Origin: a virus
IMG/VR virus record: IMGVR_UViG_3300025082_002282
Span: 1 to 64,000 of that record
Strand: one strand, 5' to 3'
DNA length: 64,000 nucleotides
In this document: one piece after another, positions 15,056 to 23,499 of the stretch
Numbering within the stretch: position 1 is the stretch's first letter
How the letters are laid out: every line of letters starts with the position of its first letter
Notes under the pieces: model-generated
Databases searched by the model: none
What the model was told of the DNA's origin: nothing
The model's input: the letters and a program-made list of their open reading frames with translations, nothing else
Translations under genes and position numbers: made by a program

Positions 15056-15846
15056 ACGAAGAAGAATGTTTGATAGAAAATCACTTCACCATAGTAATAC
15101 TTTCCTATAACAATGAGAAGTGGATTGAAAAAAATGTAAATTCTGCTATTAAGCAAGAATATGATAAATTTGATATTCGGTTTATAAATGATGCGTCAAT
15201 TGATAAAACGGGCAAATTAGCAGAGAAGTTATTTAAAGAGTGGAGAGCAGGACCAAATGAAGATAGAAAGTTGTCCGTTGTGCATAACACTGATAATACT
15301 CGTGCCCTCCCTAATCTTGTCTCTGCAGTCAATTGCGCCCGTCCAGACTCCATTATAGTGGCTCTGGATGGTGATGATTGGTTGGCAAATAGATATGTGT
15401 TACAACATCTCAATGAGGTGTATCAAGATCCAAATGCTTGGATTACTGCTGGCTCTTACATCGAAAGCGTCGGCGGGACGGTGGTTAGACCACGAGTGAC
15501 AGATGATTATTGGACGGGGAATATACGCCACAAGGAGTGGACCTTTTCTCACTTGAGAACATTTAGAAAAGAGCTTTTTATGAGCATCAAAGAGGAAGAC
15601 ATGAAAGATACCGATGGCAATTTTTATAAGTTCACTTGGGATAGAGTTATAATGTACCCAATGATTGAGATGGCCGGACCCAAACATTTTAAACCGGTAG
15701 ACAAAATAACATATGTTTATAATCGAGATAATCCATTAGCTGTTGATAAGGTCCATCGAACCGATCAGCTTCGAATTGAAGCAGAACTAAAAGCAAAACA
15801 ACCTTATGATAGATTAGAGGAACTTCCAATAAGTGACTACCTCTAA
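15049..15846 (+). CDS. Glycosyltransferase family 2
   Basis: I favour TTG 15049, eight bases after GGGAG and overlapping the previous stop; TTG 15034 is an in-frame alternative. The GT-A fold begins FTIVILSYNNEKWIEKNVNSA, followed by INDASIDKTG and the metal-binding segment IVALDGDDWL (about 101-110). It resembles O-antigen/capsule transferases that use UDP- or CDP-sugars. There is no membrane anchor, so it acts in the cytoplasm. Its substrate is unknown. Confidence 0.75.
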   Translation: MLNEEECLIENHFTIVILSYNNEKWIEKNVNSAIKQEYDKFDIRFINDASIDKTGKLAEKLFKEWRAGPNEDRKLSVVHNTDNTRALPNLVSAVNCARPDSIIVALDGDDWLANRYVLQHLNEVYQDPNAWITAGSYIESVGGTVVRPRVTDDYWTGNIRHKEWTFSHLRTFRKELFMSIKEEDMKDTDGNFYKFTWDRVIMYPMIEMAGPKHFKPVDKITYVYNRDNPLAVDKVHRTDQLRIEAELKAKQPYDRLEELPISDYL

Positions 15847-16804
15847 AAAATTCAATATTTTAATGTGCTCCCGCCCTGGAGGAGATCGCGGACCTGGTCT
15901 CACTTTTAGTCATCATGTCGATGCCCTAAATCAAGACAAATTAGAAAGATTTAATGTGGAAGAGATCTGGAATCTTAAGCAGGGTGACGATATTAGCCAG
16001 TTCGATGTATTCTGGTTTTATGCTAAAGGATTCAATCCAACTTTATATTTTAATTTAAAACAAAACTTCCCTAATAAGAAGTTTGTTTTTGGACCAAATG
16101 TTCTCTTAGATTACCCAGACATAGGCGCAGCAGATGAGTGGGATCAGTGGTTTGTGAGAGAGGTCGCGTTTGACTTGTATATCGATCAAGTTGAGTTTTA
16201 CAACAATCATGTTAAGAAGTTTTTGAGAAAAGATTTGGTTCATAAAGCTGATTATCTAGATAAGTGTGTAACCTTTGATATAGACCCAGAGATTATAAAC
16301 AACAAGAACATAGAATATGATTGTCTTGTTTACTCCAAAAGAAGAAGGTACGATGACAACTATTTCGATTTTCACGAAGGCATAATAGATCTTCTAGAAG
16401 AAAACGATTTATCTTATATTGAATTAACTTATGGCAGCTATAAGCGAGAAGAGTATTTTGATGCGCTCTTGAAGTCCAAGTGTTGCATTAACTTAAGTCT
16501 AGACGAGTGCCCAGGCATCGCAACATATGAGGCGATGTTTTTAGATGTTCCAGTAATTGGTTCTCCGCATAATACTCCGAGTATATTTGACCAAAACTTT
16601 TGGGTACACGATACAGATAGAATGACAGAAAAGTATCTTAAGAGAAAAGACGGATCTGCTATCCCTTATATTGAGAAAGTAAAAGAATTCTTGAATGGTG
16701 ACCTTAAGCCGTCAATCTCTCCGAGAAAATATATTCTCAAGCATGCTGGTTATGAGCGATATGCAAATGACGCTTATGATTTAATGATTAAATATTGTGG
16801 GTGA
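15833..16804 (+). CDS. Glycosyltransferase, GT-B-like
   Basis: 323 residues from GTG 15833, overlapping the previous gene by 14 bases. It starts FNILMCSRPGGDRGPGLTFSHHVDAL and has a late NLSLDECPGIATYEAMFLDVPVIGSP (about 219-244), the position of the nucleotide-sugar site in GT-B enzymes. The usual EGFG is replaced by ECPG. Likely a transferase of the same pathway; donor unknown. Confidence 0.6.
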   Translation: MTTSKKFNILMCSRPGGDRGPGLTFSHHVDALNQDKLERFNVEEIWNLKQGDDISQFDVFWFYAKGFNPTLYFNLKQNFPNKKFVFGPNVLLDYPDIGAADEWDQWFVREVAFDLYIDQVEFYNNHVKKFLRKDLVHKADYLDKCVTFDIDPEIINNKNIEYDCLVYSKRRRYDDNYFDFHEGIIDLLEENDLSYIELTYGSYKREEYFDALLKSKCCINLSLDECPGIATYEAMFLDVPVIGSPHNTPSIFDQNFWVHDTDRMTEKYLKRKDGSAIPYIEKVKEFLNGDLKPSISPRKYILKHAGYERYANDAYDLMIKYCG

Positions 16805-16810
16805 AATGAA

Positions 16811-17644
16811 GTGGGTTTAGGTGGGTATCTAGCATGGACAGCAGTCGCCAGAGAGGTGGCAAACAAGCTCTCTGAGGGACTTAAAGTGTTACCCTGTGAG
16901 GGTGATGGCAAAAACGTTAATAAACTGGTTAGAAGTCCAGTATTCGAGAATAACCCCTATATTTACAAAAATGGAGACGGTGACGAGGCATTTCCTCTGT
17001 TTTTAAACAATCCTCAAGCAAATTATTGCAAGAATGACACACCAATTAAGGCTTATCATAGGGGCGACAAACACATAATAGAACAGATGTGTGAATTTTA
17101 TGGCATTGAAAACCCCGAACTTAGGTGTGAATTATACTTTACAAACGCTGAAAAAGAAAGAGTGAACAAGCTTTTAGAGGGATTGGAGTCGAAATTCATT
17201 ACTATAGAACCGTATTCAAAGATGAACTACACCAAAAACAGGTCCTACCCACTGGAAAACTGGCAAAACATAGTAGAAGCCTTAAAGGATAAGGTTCAAA
17301 TAGTCCAACTAGGGACACACGCCGGACCTTTGTTGAAAAACGTTGTAGATTATAGAGGATTGACATCGTTTAGAGAGGCAACGATATTAATTGGCCATTC
17401 CGAGTTGTTCTTGAGTACAGAGGGAGGGCTAGTACATGCTGCAACCGCCGTAGACACACCTTCCGTGGTAATAATAACTGGATACCAGGACGAAAGAATG
17501 GTAGCATATCCCCAAAACATTAATATCAATATTGCAAATCACGGACCTTGTGGGCTTAAGGTAGAATGCCCTGAGTGTGTAGAAGACGCATCTAATCATG
17601 ATGAAAAAGAAATTATTGACAAAGTACTAGAGTTTCTGCTATAA
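16811..17644 (+). CDS. Heptosyltransferase-like glycosyltransferase (GT9)
   Basis: 277 residues from GTG 16811, six bases after the previous stop. The start GLGGYLAWTAVAREV matches the Gly-rich acceptor loop of family 9; later come IEPYSKMNYTKNRSYPLENWQNIVEAL and LFLSTEGGLVHAATAVDTPSVVI (about 196-219), the ADP-heptose site region. The two genes that follow make the last steps to ADP-heptose, which supports a heptose donor. Family 9 normally builds LPS inner core. It is shorter than E. coli WaaC/WaaF (about 320-350). Confidence 0.75.
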   Translation: MGLGGYLAWTAVAREVANKLSEGLKVLPCEGDGKNVNKLVRSPVFENNPYIYKNGDGDEAFPLFLNNPQANYCKNDTPIKAYHRGDKHIIEQMCEFYGIENPELRCELYFTNAEKERVNKLLEGLESKFITIEPYSKMNYTKNRSYPLENWQNIVEALKDKVQIVQLGTHAGPLLKNVVDYRGLTSFREATILIGHSELFLSTEGGLVHAATAVDTPSVVIITGYQDERMVAYPQNININIANHGPCGLKVECPECVEDASNHDEKEIIDKVLEFLL

Positions 17645-17651
17645 TTCGCTT

Positions 17652-18050
17652 ATGGCTAAAAAAACAATATTTACCAATGGGTGTTTTGATATACTTCACC
17701 GTGGCCACATCGAGCTTCTAAAGTTTTGCAAATCGTATGGTCGTGTTATCGTGGGTCTTAATAGTGACAAAAGTGTGCGAAAATTAAAGGGACCTTCCCG
17801 TCCTGTCTTCTCGGAAAACGATAGAAAATTTATGTTGGAGTCCTGCAAATACGTGGACAAGGTGCACGTCTTTGAAGAAGACACTCCCATTAACTTGATT
17901 AGTAAGCTAAAGCCGGATATAATTGTGAAAGGTGGAGATTATGAAGAAGAGGATGTCGTCGGAAAAGACGTATGTGAATCTGTTATAATCTTTAATTATT
18001 TAGATGGATATTCAACAACTGAAATCATTCAAGATATTAGTGATAGGTGA
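17652..18050 (+). CDS. hldC: D-beta-D-heptose 1-phosphate adenylyltransferase (HldE C-terminal domain-like)
   Basis: 132 residues. The nucleotidyltransferase signature NGCFDILHRGH is at 9-19, followed by GLNSDKSVRKLKG, the SRPV motif, KPDIIVKGGDYEEEDVVGKD and the C-terminal GYSTTEII. This is the cytidylyltransferase-like fold of the RfaE/HldE C-terminal domain, joining ATP and heptose 1-phosphate to ADP-heptose. The protein is a stand-alone version of a domain that is fused C-terminally in E. coli. It overlaps the kinase gene downstream by 47 bases. Confidence 0.85.
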   Translation: MAKKTIFTNGCFDILHRGHIELLKFCKSYGRVIVGLNSDKSVRKLKGPSRPVFSENDRKFMLESCKYVDKVHVFEEDTPINLISKLKPDIIVKGGDYEEEDVVGKDVCESVIIFNYLDGYSTTEIIQDISDR

Positions 18051-18789
18051 TTCCTGTACGGATGTATATAACTACGGTACGTGCAATAGGATAAGTCCAG
18101 AAGCACCCGTCCCGATATTAAAGACAACCTATGTAGAAGAAAAGCCTGGGATGGCTTTGAATGTTCAGAAGAATTTAGAAGCTTTTGGGCATGAATCTAT
18201 GATATTAACAAATTCCGAAGTTATAAGAAAAGAAAGGTATGTAGATCAGAAGACGATGCAACACCTCTTAAGAGTCGACATCGGAGAAGAATCACCTCTC
18301 CAACCAATGGACAAAAGACTTATTAGAACAATCAAAGATTCCGGGTTTAAATATGATTGTGTTGTAGTCTCGGATTATGATAAGGGATTTATATGCAGTG
18401 ATAATTGCGAAGACATAATAAGTGCCTTGAGAGATGAAGATACTGTTGTTTTTGTTGACTCGAAGAAACAGGACCTGTCTTGTTATCAAGAGTGCATAAT
18501 AAAGCTGAATGAATTTGAATATGCAAATATTGAAAAGGAACCATTCAACTCAGAAGTAATAGTGACTTTAGGGTCTCAGGGTGCCAGATGGAGAGATCAG
18601 GATTTCCCAACAGAACCGGTTAATGTATTCGATGTTTGTGGAGCGGGAGACACGTTTATGGCAGCGTTTGTCACTGCTTACATGTCTACTTTTTCTTTTC
18701 CAGAATCTATCAAATTTGCGAATAAGTGTGCAAGACTATCAGTTAAAAAGTTTGGTAATTATGTGGTATCATTAGAGGACTTGAGATGA
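18004..18789 (+). CDS. hldA: Heptose 7-phosphate kinase-like (HldE N-terminal domain, PfkB family)
   Basis: 261 residues from ATG 18004, inside the end of hldC. ILVIGDSCTDVYNYGTCNRISPEAPVPI at the N-terminus is diagnostic for the HldE kinase domain; KPGMALNVQKNLEAFG follows and the catalytic DVCGAGDTF is at 210-218 (D216). It phosphorylates D,D-heptose 7-phosphate at C1. It is about 60 residues shorter than the E. coli kinase domain. Gene order is adenylyltransferase then kinase, the reverse of the domain order in HldE. Confidence 0.85.
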   Translation: MDIQQLKSFKILVIGDSCTDVYNYGTCNRISPEAPVPILKTTYVEEKPGMALNVQKNLEAFGHESMILTNSEVIRKERYVDQKTMQHLLRVDIGEESPLQPMDKRLIRTIKDSGFKYDCVVVSDYDKGFICSDNCEDIISALRDEDTVVFVDSKKQDLSCYQECIIKLNEFEYANIEKEPFNSEVIVTLGSQGARWRDQDFPTEPVNVFDVCGAGDTFMAAFVTAYMSTFSFPESIKFANKCARLSVKKFGNYVVSLEDLR

Positions 18790-19106
18790 TTTATGTTTTT
18801 GATATCGATAATACAATTTGCGAGACTGTAAACAGCGATTATAAAAACAGTATACCTATAAAAGAAAGAATTGATTCAATAAATGAGTTATACGAAAATG
18901 GTCATACAATAATATTTAATACGGCTAGAGGAATGGGAAGAACTAGAGATAATATTTTACTTGTTTACGAGATGTTTTTCGAGATGACAAAAAACCAGCT
19001 GGATAGTTGGGGAGTTAAATATGATAAGTTATTTATGGGTAAGCCATCGGGCGATATTTATGTTGATGACAAGGGCATAAAAGATGACAGATTCTTCAAA
19101 ATATAA
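18786..19106 (+). CDS. HAD-family phosphatase-like protein
   Basis: 106 residues, ATGA overlap with hldA. HAD motif I is DIDNT (6-10), a motif-II-like FNTARG is near 48, and the Lys plus acidic motif is GKPSGDIYVDDKG (85-97). The family occurs in surface-sugar clusters. Its position after the kinase makes it a candidate for the heptose bisphosphate phosphatase step (GmhB role), but it could be a general sugar phosphatase. No large cap domain is present. Confidence 0.65.
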   Translation: MIYVFDIDNTICETVNSDYKNSIPIKERIDSINELYENGHTIIFNTARGMGRTRDNILLVYEMFFEMTKNQLDSWGVKYDKLFMGKPSGDIYVDDKGIKDDRFFKI

Positions 19107-19449
19107 ACCAAAATATGTCCCAAAAGGATGGGGGCACGAGCTTTGGATAGTAAATAAAGAAGAATATTGTGGGAAACTGTTGTTTATAAAGAAAGACAAG
19201 AAATGTTCGTGGCACTTTCACAGGTTGAAGGACGAAGTGTTTTATTTGCAATCTGGAAAGTTGTTGGTAAGATATTCAGACAAGGGAGATATTAACGAGT
19301 GTAAAACGTTGATTATGAATCCGGGAGACTCTTTTCATGTTTACAGGCTTCTGAAACATCAAATGGAGGCTCTGGAGGACTCGGAGTTGTTTGAGTTCTC
19401 TACACAACATTTTGATAGCGATTCACATAGGATTATAAAAGGTGATTAA
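19084..19449 (+). CDS. Cupin (sugar-phosphate isomerase-like)
   Basis: 121 residues, ATG 19084 overlapping the HAD gene. It is a single cupin barrel: PKGWGHELWIVNKEEYCGKLLFI, CSWHFHRLKDEVFYLQSGKL (the HxH...E metal site), and MNPGDSFHVYRLLKHQMEAL. It resembles the C-terminal cupin of type II mannose-6-phosphate isomerases and sugar-modifying cupins. Likely an isomerase/epimerase or a sugar-binding accessory. The exact reaction is unknown. Confidence 0.7.
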   Translation: MTDSSKYKPKYVPKGWGHELWIVNKEEYCGKLLFIKKDKKCSWHFHRLKDEVFYLQSGKLLVRYSDKGDINECKTLIMNPGDSFHVYRLLKHQMEALEDSELFEFSTQHFDSDSHRIIKGD

Positions 19450-21078
19450 ATGAAAGTAGCGAGTGCTTGGTCGGGACACGACTGTTCGTTTTGCATATTG
19501 GACAATGGCCATCCAGTTGTCCATGCAGAATATGAAAGATATATAAGAGAAAAGGAGCCAGCCGGTGATGGAGTTCAATTTATGTTCGATGAATACAAAG
19601 CTCATCGAGATATTAAATATTTTGCGACCAATTATTCTTTTTCTAAGTTAGAGAATCATCCAGAGTCTCTTAGCAAACTTAAAGGAATATTAAAGCAAAA
19701 TGGAGGAGAGATATATGTCGTAGGGCACCACCAAGCTCATGCAGCAAACGCATTCTTTTCTAGCAACCATGATAAAGCCTTGATTTTTACAATGGATGGT
19801 GGCGGCTTTGAAACAGAAGACGGATTTATCACGGCTTTTACAGTCTGGGAAGGAAAAGATAACAAGATAAAGCCTGTGCATGTTTTCCCAATCCGAGATG
19901 TTAACATCGGTGGTGTTTGGACCCGCGTGACACGTTATGTCTTCGGACTGCAGTCGGGTTGGCCAACCGGGCATCAAGCCGGAACGGTGATGGCGATGGC
20001 TTGCATGGGAGATAGTAAAAAATATTTTAAAGACTTTGACAAGATGTTGAGATCAGACTCAGCCGCCGCCTGCTTTAAACCCCACACCCAACCAAGAGGT
20101 GCCAATGTTGGAACGGACCCCAAGCACCCATATCTTTGGAAGTGGACCGAAATAGCACAAAGAGGCGAGCAAGAACAATTTGACCTAGCTGCAGGTCTTC
20201 AATCGGCTACAGAGGTGTACATGAGGGAAATAATAAAGATGTTTGTCGATAATCATCCGAATATTGAAAATCTGTGCTTTGCAGGCGGTGTTTCGTTAAA
20301 CTCGGTAGTAATGGGCAAAATGTTAGACTGGTTTCCAGGCAAGAACATATATGTAACACCAACCCCTCATGATGGCGGTTTAACTCTGGGGGCAGCACAG
20401 CTTGTGTGGCACCACACTCTTGAGAACCCAAGAATCTTATGGAAGGATAACTTCACACCTTATTTGGGATGCGACCATTCAGATCTTGTTGAGAAGACTA
20501 TCAACAACAGAAAAGAGGAAATAGAGTCTGTAAAAGTAACAGACGAAGAGGTCATAAGCCTTTTGGATCAGCAAAAGATTGTTGCCGTCTTTGGCGGCGG
20601 TTCGGAATCAGGACGCCGCGCTTTGGGGAATCGTAGTATTCTGGCGGATCCTAGAAGCAAGGATATGAAAGAGATTATTAATGAAAAGGTGAAGCATCGT
20701 CAATGGTTCCGACCATTTGCGCCCTCCATCTTGAGGGAAGAGGTTAGCAATTGGTTCGAAAAAGACAAGGACAGTCCATATATGAGCTTTGTGCTTCAGT
20801 TTAAAGAAGAAAAGCAAAAAGAGGTTCCAGCAGTTGTTCATTTTAATGGATCTGCGAGACTTCAGACTGTCACTGAGAACGATAACGAGTGGTATTATAA
20901 CTTTATAAAAAAATGGCACGCTAAGAGCGGTGTCCCAATTCTACTTAATACGAGTTTTAACGATAGAGAACCGATCTGTGAAACCCCGGAACATGCAATA
21001 AACTGCTTTCTAGGGACAGAGATAGATTATCTCTATTTTTATGAGCAAGGTCTCTTGGTTAAAAGGAGAAATAAATGA
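19450..21078 (+). CDS. Carbamoyltransferase (NodU/CmcH family)
   Basis: 542 residues starting directly after the cupin stop. The N-terminal Kae1-like half has VGHHQAHAANAFF (about 91-103), FTMDGGGFETEDG and AGGVSLNSVVMGKML (about 278-292). The C-terminal YrdC-like half has GRRALGNRSILADPRS, RPFAPSIL and LLNTSFN. The length is that of a complete enzyme. It transfers a carbamoyl group from carbamoyl phosphate via carbamoyl-AMP to a hydroxyl, here presumably of a sugar. Such enzymes also occur in other phage glycan clusters. Confidence 0.85.
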   Translation: MKVASAWSGHDCSFCILDNGHPVVHAEYERYIREKEPAGDGVQFMFDEYKAHRDIKYFATNYSFSKLENHPESLSKLKGILKQNGGEIYVVGHHQAHAANAFFSSNHDKALIFTMDGGGFETEDGFITAFTVWEGKDNKIKPVHVFPIRDVNIGGVWTRVTRYVFGLQSGWPTGHQAGTVMAMACMGDSKKYFKDFDKMLRSDSAAACFKPHTQPRGANVGTDPKHPYLWKWTEIAQRGEQEQFDLAAGLQSATEVYMREIIKMFVDNHPNIENLCFAGGVSLNSVVMGKMLDWFPGKNIYVTPTPHDGGLTLGAAQLVWHHTLENPRILWKDNFTPYLGCDHSDLVEKTINNRKEEIESVKVTDEEVISLLDQQKIVAVFGGGSESGRRALGNRSILADPRSKDMKEIINEKVKHRQWFRPFAPSILREEVSNWFEKDKDSPYMSFVLQFKEEKQKEVPAVVHFNGSARLQTVTENDNEWYYNFIKKWHAKSGVPILLNTSFNDREPICETPEHAINCFLGTEIDYLYFYEQGLLVKRRNK

Positions 21079-22022
21079 AAATTCTAGTAACTGGTGTCCT
21101 TGGCGTGATAGGGAGCAAGTTAGAAGAAATCTTGAAGATAAGGGGTCATCAAGTATTCGGTGTTGACCTTTATCACACAGATCGAACTTATGGTCACGGA
21201 ATGGGCAAAGTAAAAGATGACGATTATTTCCGCTGTGACATCGGAGAATTCCGACAGATAGAGCAAGTAATCGAATATGTAAAACCAGATCTGGTGTATA
21301 ACTGCGCGGCAGAGTTTGGACGATGGAATGGCGAAAACTTTTATGAAAAGGTTTGGAAGTCCAATGTTATCGGAATGAAGCACATTGTTAGACTCCAAGA
21401 AAAGCACGGGTTTAAACTGGTTCATTGTTCTTCTTCAGAGGTCTACGGTGATTACGAAGGCATCATGTACGAAGACGTTCTAAATCAAACTCCAATTATT
21501 CAAATGAATGATTATGCGATGAGTAAAAGAGTGAACGAGATGCAGGTTCACAACTCTCGTTCCCAATTCGGCACAGAAACAGTGTTGGTAAGGTTCTTCA
21601 ACACTTATGGTCCCGGGGAATGGTATCATCCATTCAGAAGTGTTAACTGTCTTTTTACATATAATCTTTTGCATGGAAAGCCGATTACCGTGTTTAAGGG
21701 TCACTCTAGAACCAGCACCTACATATATGATAGTGTTCGGACCTTAGCGAATATTGCTGATAATTTTATAGATGGCCAAACTTATAATATTGCTTCAGAT
21801 CAGGAGCACACCATTGAGTTGTTGGCACAGACTTTGGTGAAGTACACAAAAGCAGACCCTTCTTTGGTTGATTATCGAGAACATAATGAAATTTTGACAA
21901 CAAAGCACAAGCACGTTGACGCATCAAAGTCTGTCAGAGACCTGGACCACAAAAACACTGTCACTCTTGAAGAGGGGGTGTGGGAGACGGTTCAATGGAT
22001 GAAAGAGCATTATAGATTATGA
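21075..22022 (+). CDS. NAD-dependent sugar epimerase/dehydratase (extended SDR)
   Basis: 315 residues, ATGA overlap. Rossmann start KILVTGVLGVIGSKLEEIL (TGxxGxxG), VYNCAAEFG, HCSSSEVYG, catalytic YAMSK (about 147-151) and RFFNTYGPG. This is the extended SDR family of UDP- or ADP-sugar epimerases and dehydratases. It could supply a nucleotide sugar for this island; the motifs do not distinguish GalE, HldD or dehydratase activity. Confidence 0.75.
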   Translation: MKILVTGVLGVIGSKLEEILKIRGHQVFGVDLYHTDRTYGHGMGKVKDDDYFRCDIGEFRQIEQVIEYVKPDLVYNCAAEFGRWNGENFYEKVWKSNVIGMKHIVRLQEKHGFKLVHCSSSEVYGDYEGIMYEDVLNQTPIIQMNDYAMSKRVNEMQVHNSRSQFGTETVLVRFFNTYGPGEWYHPFRSVNCLFTYNLLHGKPITVFKGHSRTSTYIYDSVRTLANIADNFIDGQTYNIASDQEHTIELLAQTLVKYTKADPSLVDYREHNEILTTKHKHVDASKSVRDLDHKNTVTLEEGVWETVQWMKEHYRL

Positions 22023-22576
22023 TCTGGAATGAGATTGTTTGCTTAGGCGATTCGATAACTTACGGAGCCAGAGATGAATATGCTCGTTCTCCAACTATTG
22101 AACTGTCGAAAATAATGAAAGAGAAGACGGGAGAGGTTTACATTTGCCACAATTATGGAATAAGTGGAGAGACAAGCGTTGATTTACTCAAGAGGACCTG
22201 GAGAGCCTGCTCTTCACACAAGGTTGCAAATATTGCATTTATTATGATCGGCACGAATGACACTCAGAAGGCAATACCTCCGGAAATTTATGAAGACAAC
22301 TTGCGTCAAATAATTGACATATGTAAAATACACGGCATGCATATTATAATATCAACTCTCCCAAGACTTGGGATGACTCCGCTCTATTATAAAAATTCTT
22401 ACTTGACTAAATCATACAATGATGTTATAATGAGCCTATCTACTGAACTTAATCTCGACGTTTGTGACATGTCCGGCATTGAGGAGCATTATGTAGACGG
22501 CGTCCACTTCACAAATGCTGGGCACAAGGAAATAGCAAATAGATGGGCAAACAAAATCCTGACATCTCAAACCTAA
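22019..22576 (+). CDS. SGNH/GDSL hydrolase
   Basis: 185 residues, ATGA overlap. All four SGNH blocks are present: GDSIT (S12), a Gly in HNYGISGET, GTND (N80), and DGVHF (D160, H163). These enzymes hydrolyse or transfer acyl esters, often O-acetyl groups on polysaccharides. There is no signal peptide, so it would act on a cytoplasmic glycan precursor. It overlaps the downstream formyltransferase by 34 bases. Confidence 0.8.
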   Translation: MIWNEIVCLGDSITYGARDEYARSPTIELSKIMKEKTGEVYICHNYGISGETSVDLLKRTWRACSSHKVANIAFIMIGTNDTQKAIPPEIYEDNLRQIIDICKIHGMHIIISTLPRLGMTPLYYKNSYLTKSYNDVIMSLSTELNLDVCDMSGIEEHYVDGVHFTNAGHKEIANRWANKILTSQT

Positions 22577-23499
22577 AGACGCTCGTAATAGGGTGCACTC
22601 CTCTAGCAAGAAAAGTTATTAATTGTTTAAAAGAAATTTCTGACATAGTTGGGATAATTGGATTAAATGATACCGAGGGTCGCAAGAAATCAAATTATGA
22701 TAGTTTGGGAGACTTCGAAAACACTTTTGATATGCTTTGGACTGGGGATATAAACGCAACAGGAGACTGGATAAAAGAAAGAAACCCAGATGTGGTGATT
22801 CAATGCGGATGGTCACAAATATTCAAACCTCATATATTAAAAATCCCAAAAAAATATTGTTTAGGAATCCATCCGTCTCCACTACCAGAAGGCAGAGGTG
22901 CTGCAGTCATTAACTGGAAAATAATTGAAAGTGATGGAAAGCCGGTTGAGTGGGGGAATAGTCTTTTTGTGATGGAGCCCAAAACGGATACCGGAGCCGT
23001 GCTGGACTTCGAACCATTTACGATAGAGGTGCGAGATGATGTTAGAACAGCATATCAAAAAGTTGATCTGACAGCTTTAAAAATGATTCGTAGAACAATA
23101 CCTATGATTGCGGCAGGCGAAGAAGAATTAAAACACCAAGATGATTCTAGAGTTACAAGATACTATAAAAGAACGCCAAAAGATGGTAAGATAAGTTTAT
23201 CTTGGTCTGCTATAAAAATTAGAGATTATGTGAGAGCATTGGCTTCTCCATATCCTGGTGCATATATTGAAACAAGGTGGGGAAAAATAATTTTATGGAA
23301 TGTTTCTATAGATTCTTGCAAAATTCACGGACCTCCTGGTTTGATATATCGGGTAGTAAAAGGAAGGGGACTCCTGGTCAAGGTTGCTGGATTTTTATGT
23401 GTATGGATGGAACGAATAACAGTAAACGGTGCCGAACGCTGGGCTGACGAATGGGCTATAGAGTCAGGCATAAAAGAAGGAGAAGCCTTAATTGATTAA
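22543..23499 (+). CDS. Formyltransferase-like enzyme (sugar N-formyltransferase candidate)
   Basis: 318 residues. It has the formyltransferase core LGIHPSPLPEGRGAAVINW (107-125, H110) and DTGAVLD (D149), followed by a C-terminal FMT-like domain (WSAIKIRDYVRALASPYPGAYI). The Asn normally two residues before the His is Gly108, a variant seen in GIHP-type members. It would use N10-formyl-THF to formylate an amino sugar. A methionyl-tRNA formyltransferase role is less likely given the sugar context. Confidence 0.7.
   Translation: MGKQNPDISNLKTLVIGCTPLARKVINCLKEISDIVGIIGLNDTEGRKKSNYDSLGDFENTFDMLWTGDINATGDWIKERNPDVVIQCGWSQIFKPHILKIPKKYCLGIHPSPLPEGRGAAVINWKIIESDGKPVEWGNSLFVMEPKTDTGAVLDFEPFTIEVRDDVRTAYQKVDLTALKMIRRTIPMIAAGEEELKHQDDSRVTRYYKRTPKDGKISLSWSAIKIRDYVRALASPYPGAYIETRWGKIILWNVSIDSCKIHGPPGLIYRVVKGRGLLVKVAGFLCVWMERITVNGAERWADEWAIESGIKEGEALID

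Noticed and set aside
21075-22022. ADP-heptose 6-epimerase (HldD)
   Set aside because: The SDR fold fits, and context would be attractive, but motifs do not discriminate it from other sugar epimerases, so no symbol was given.
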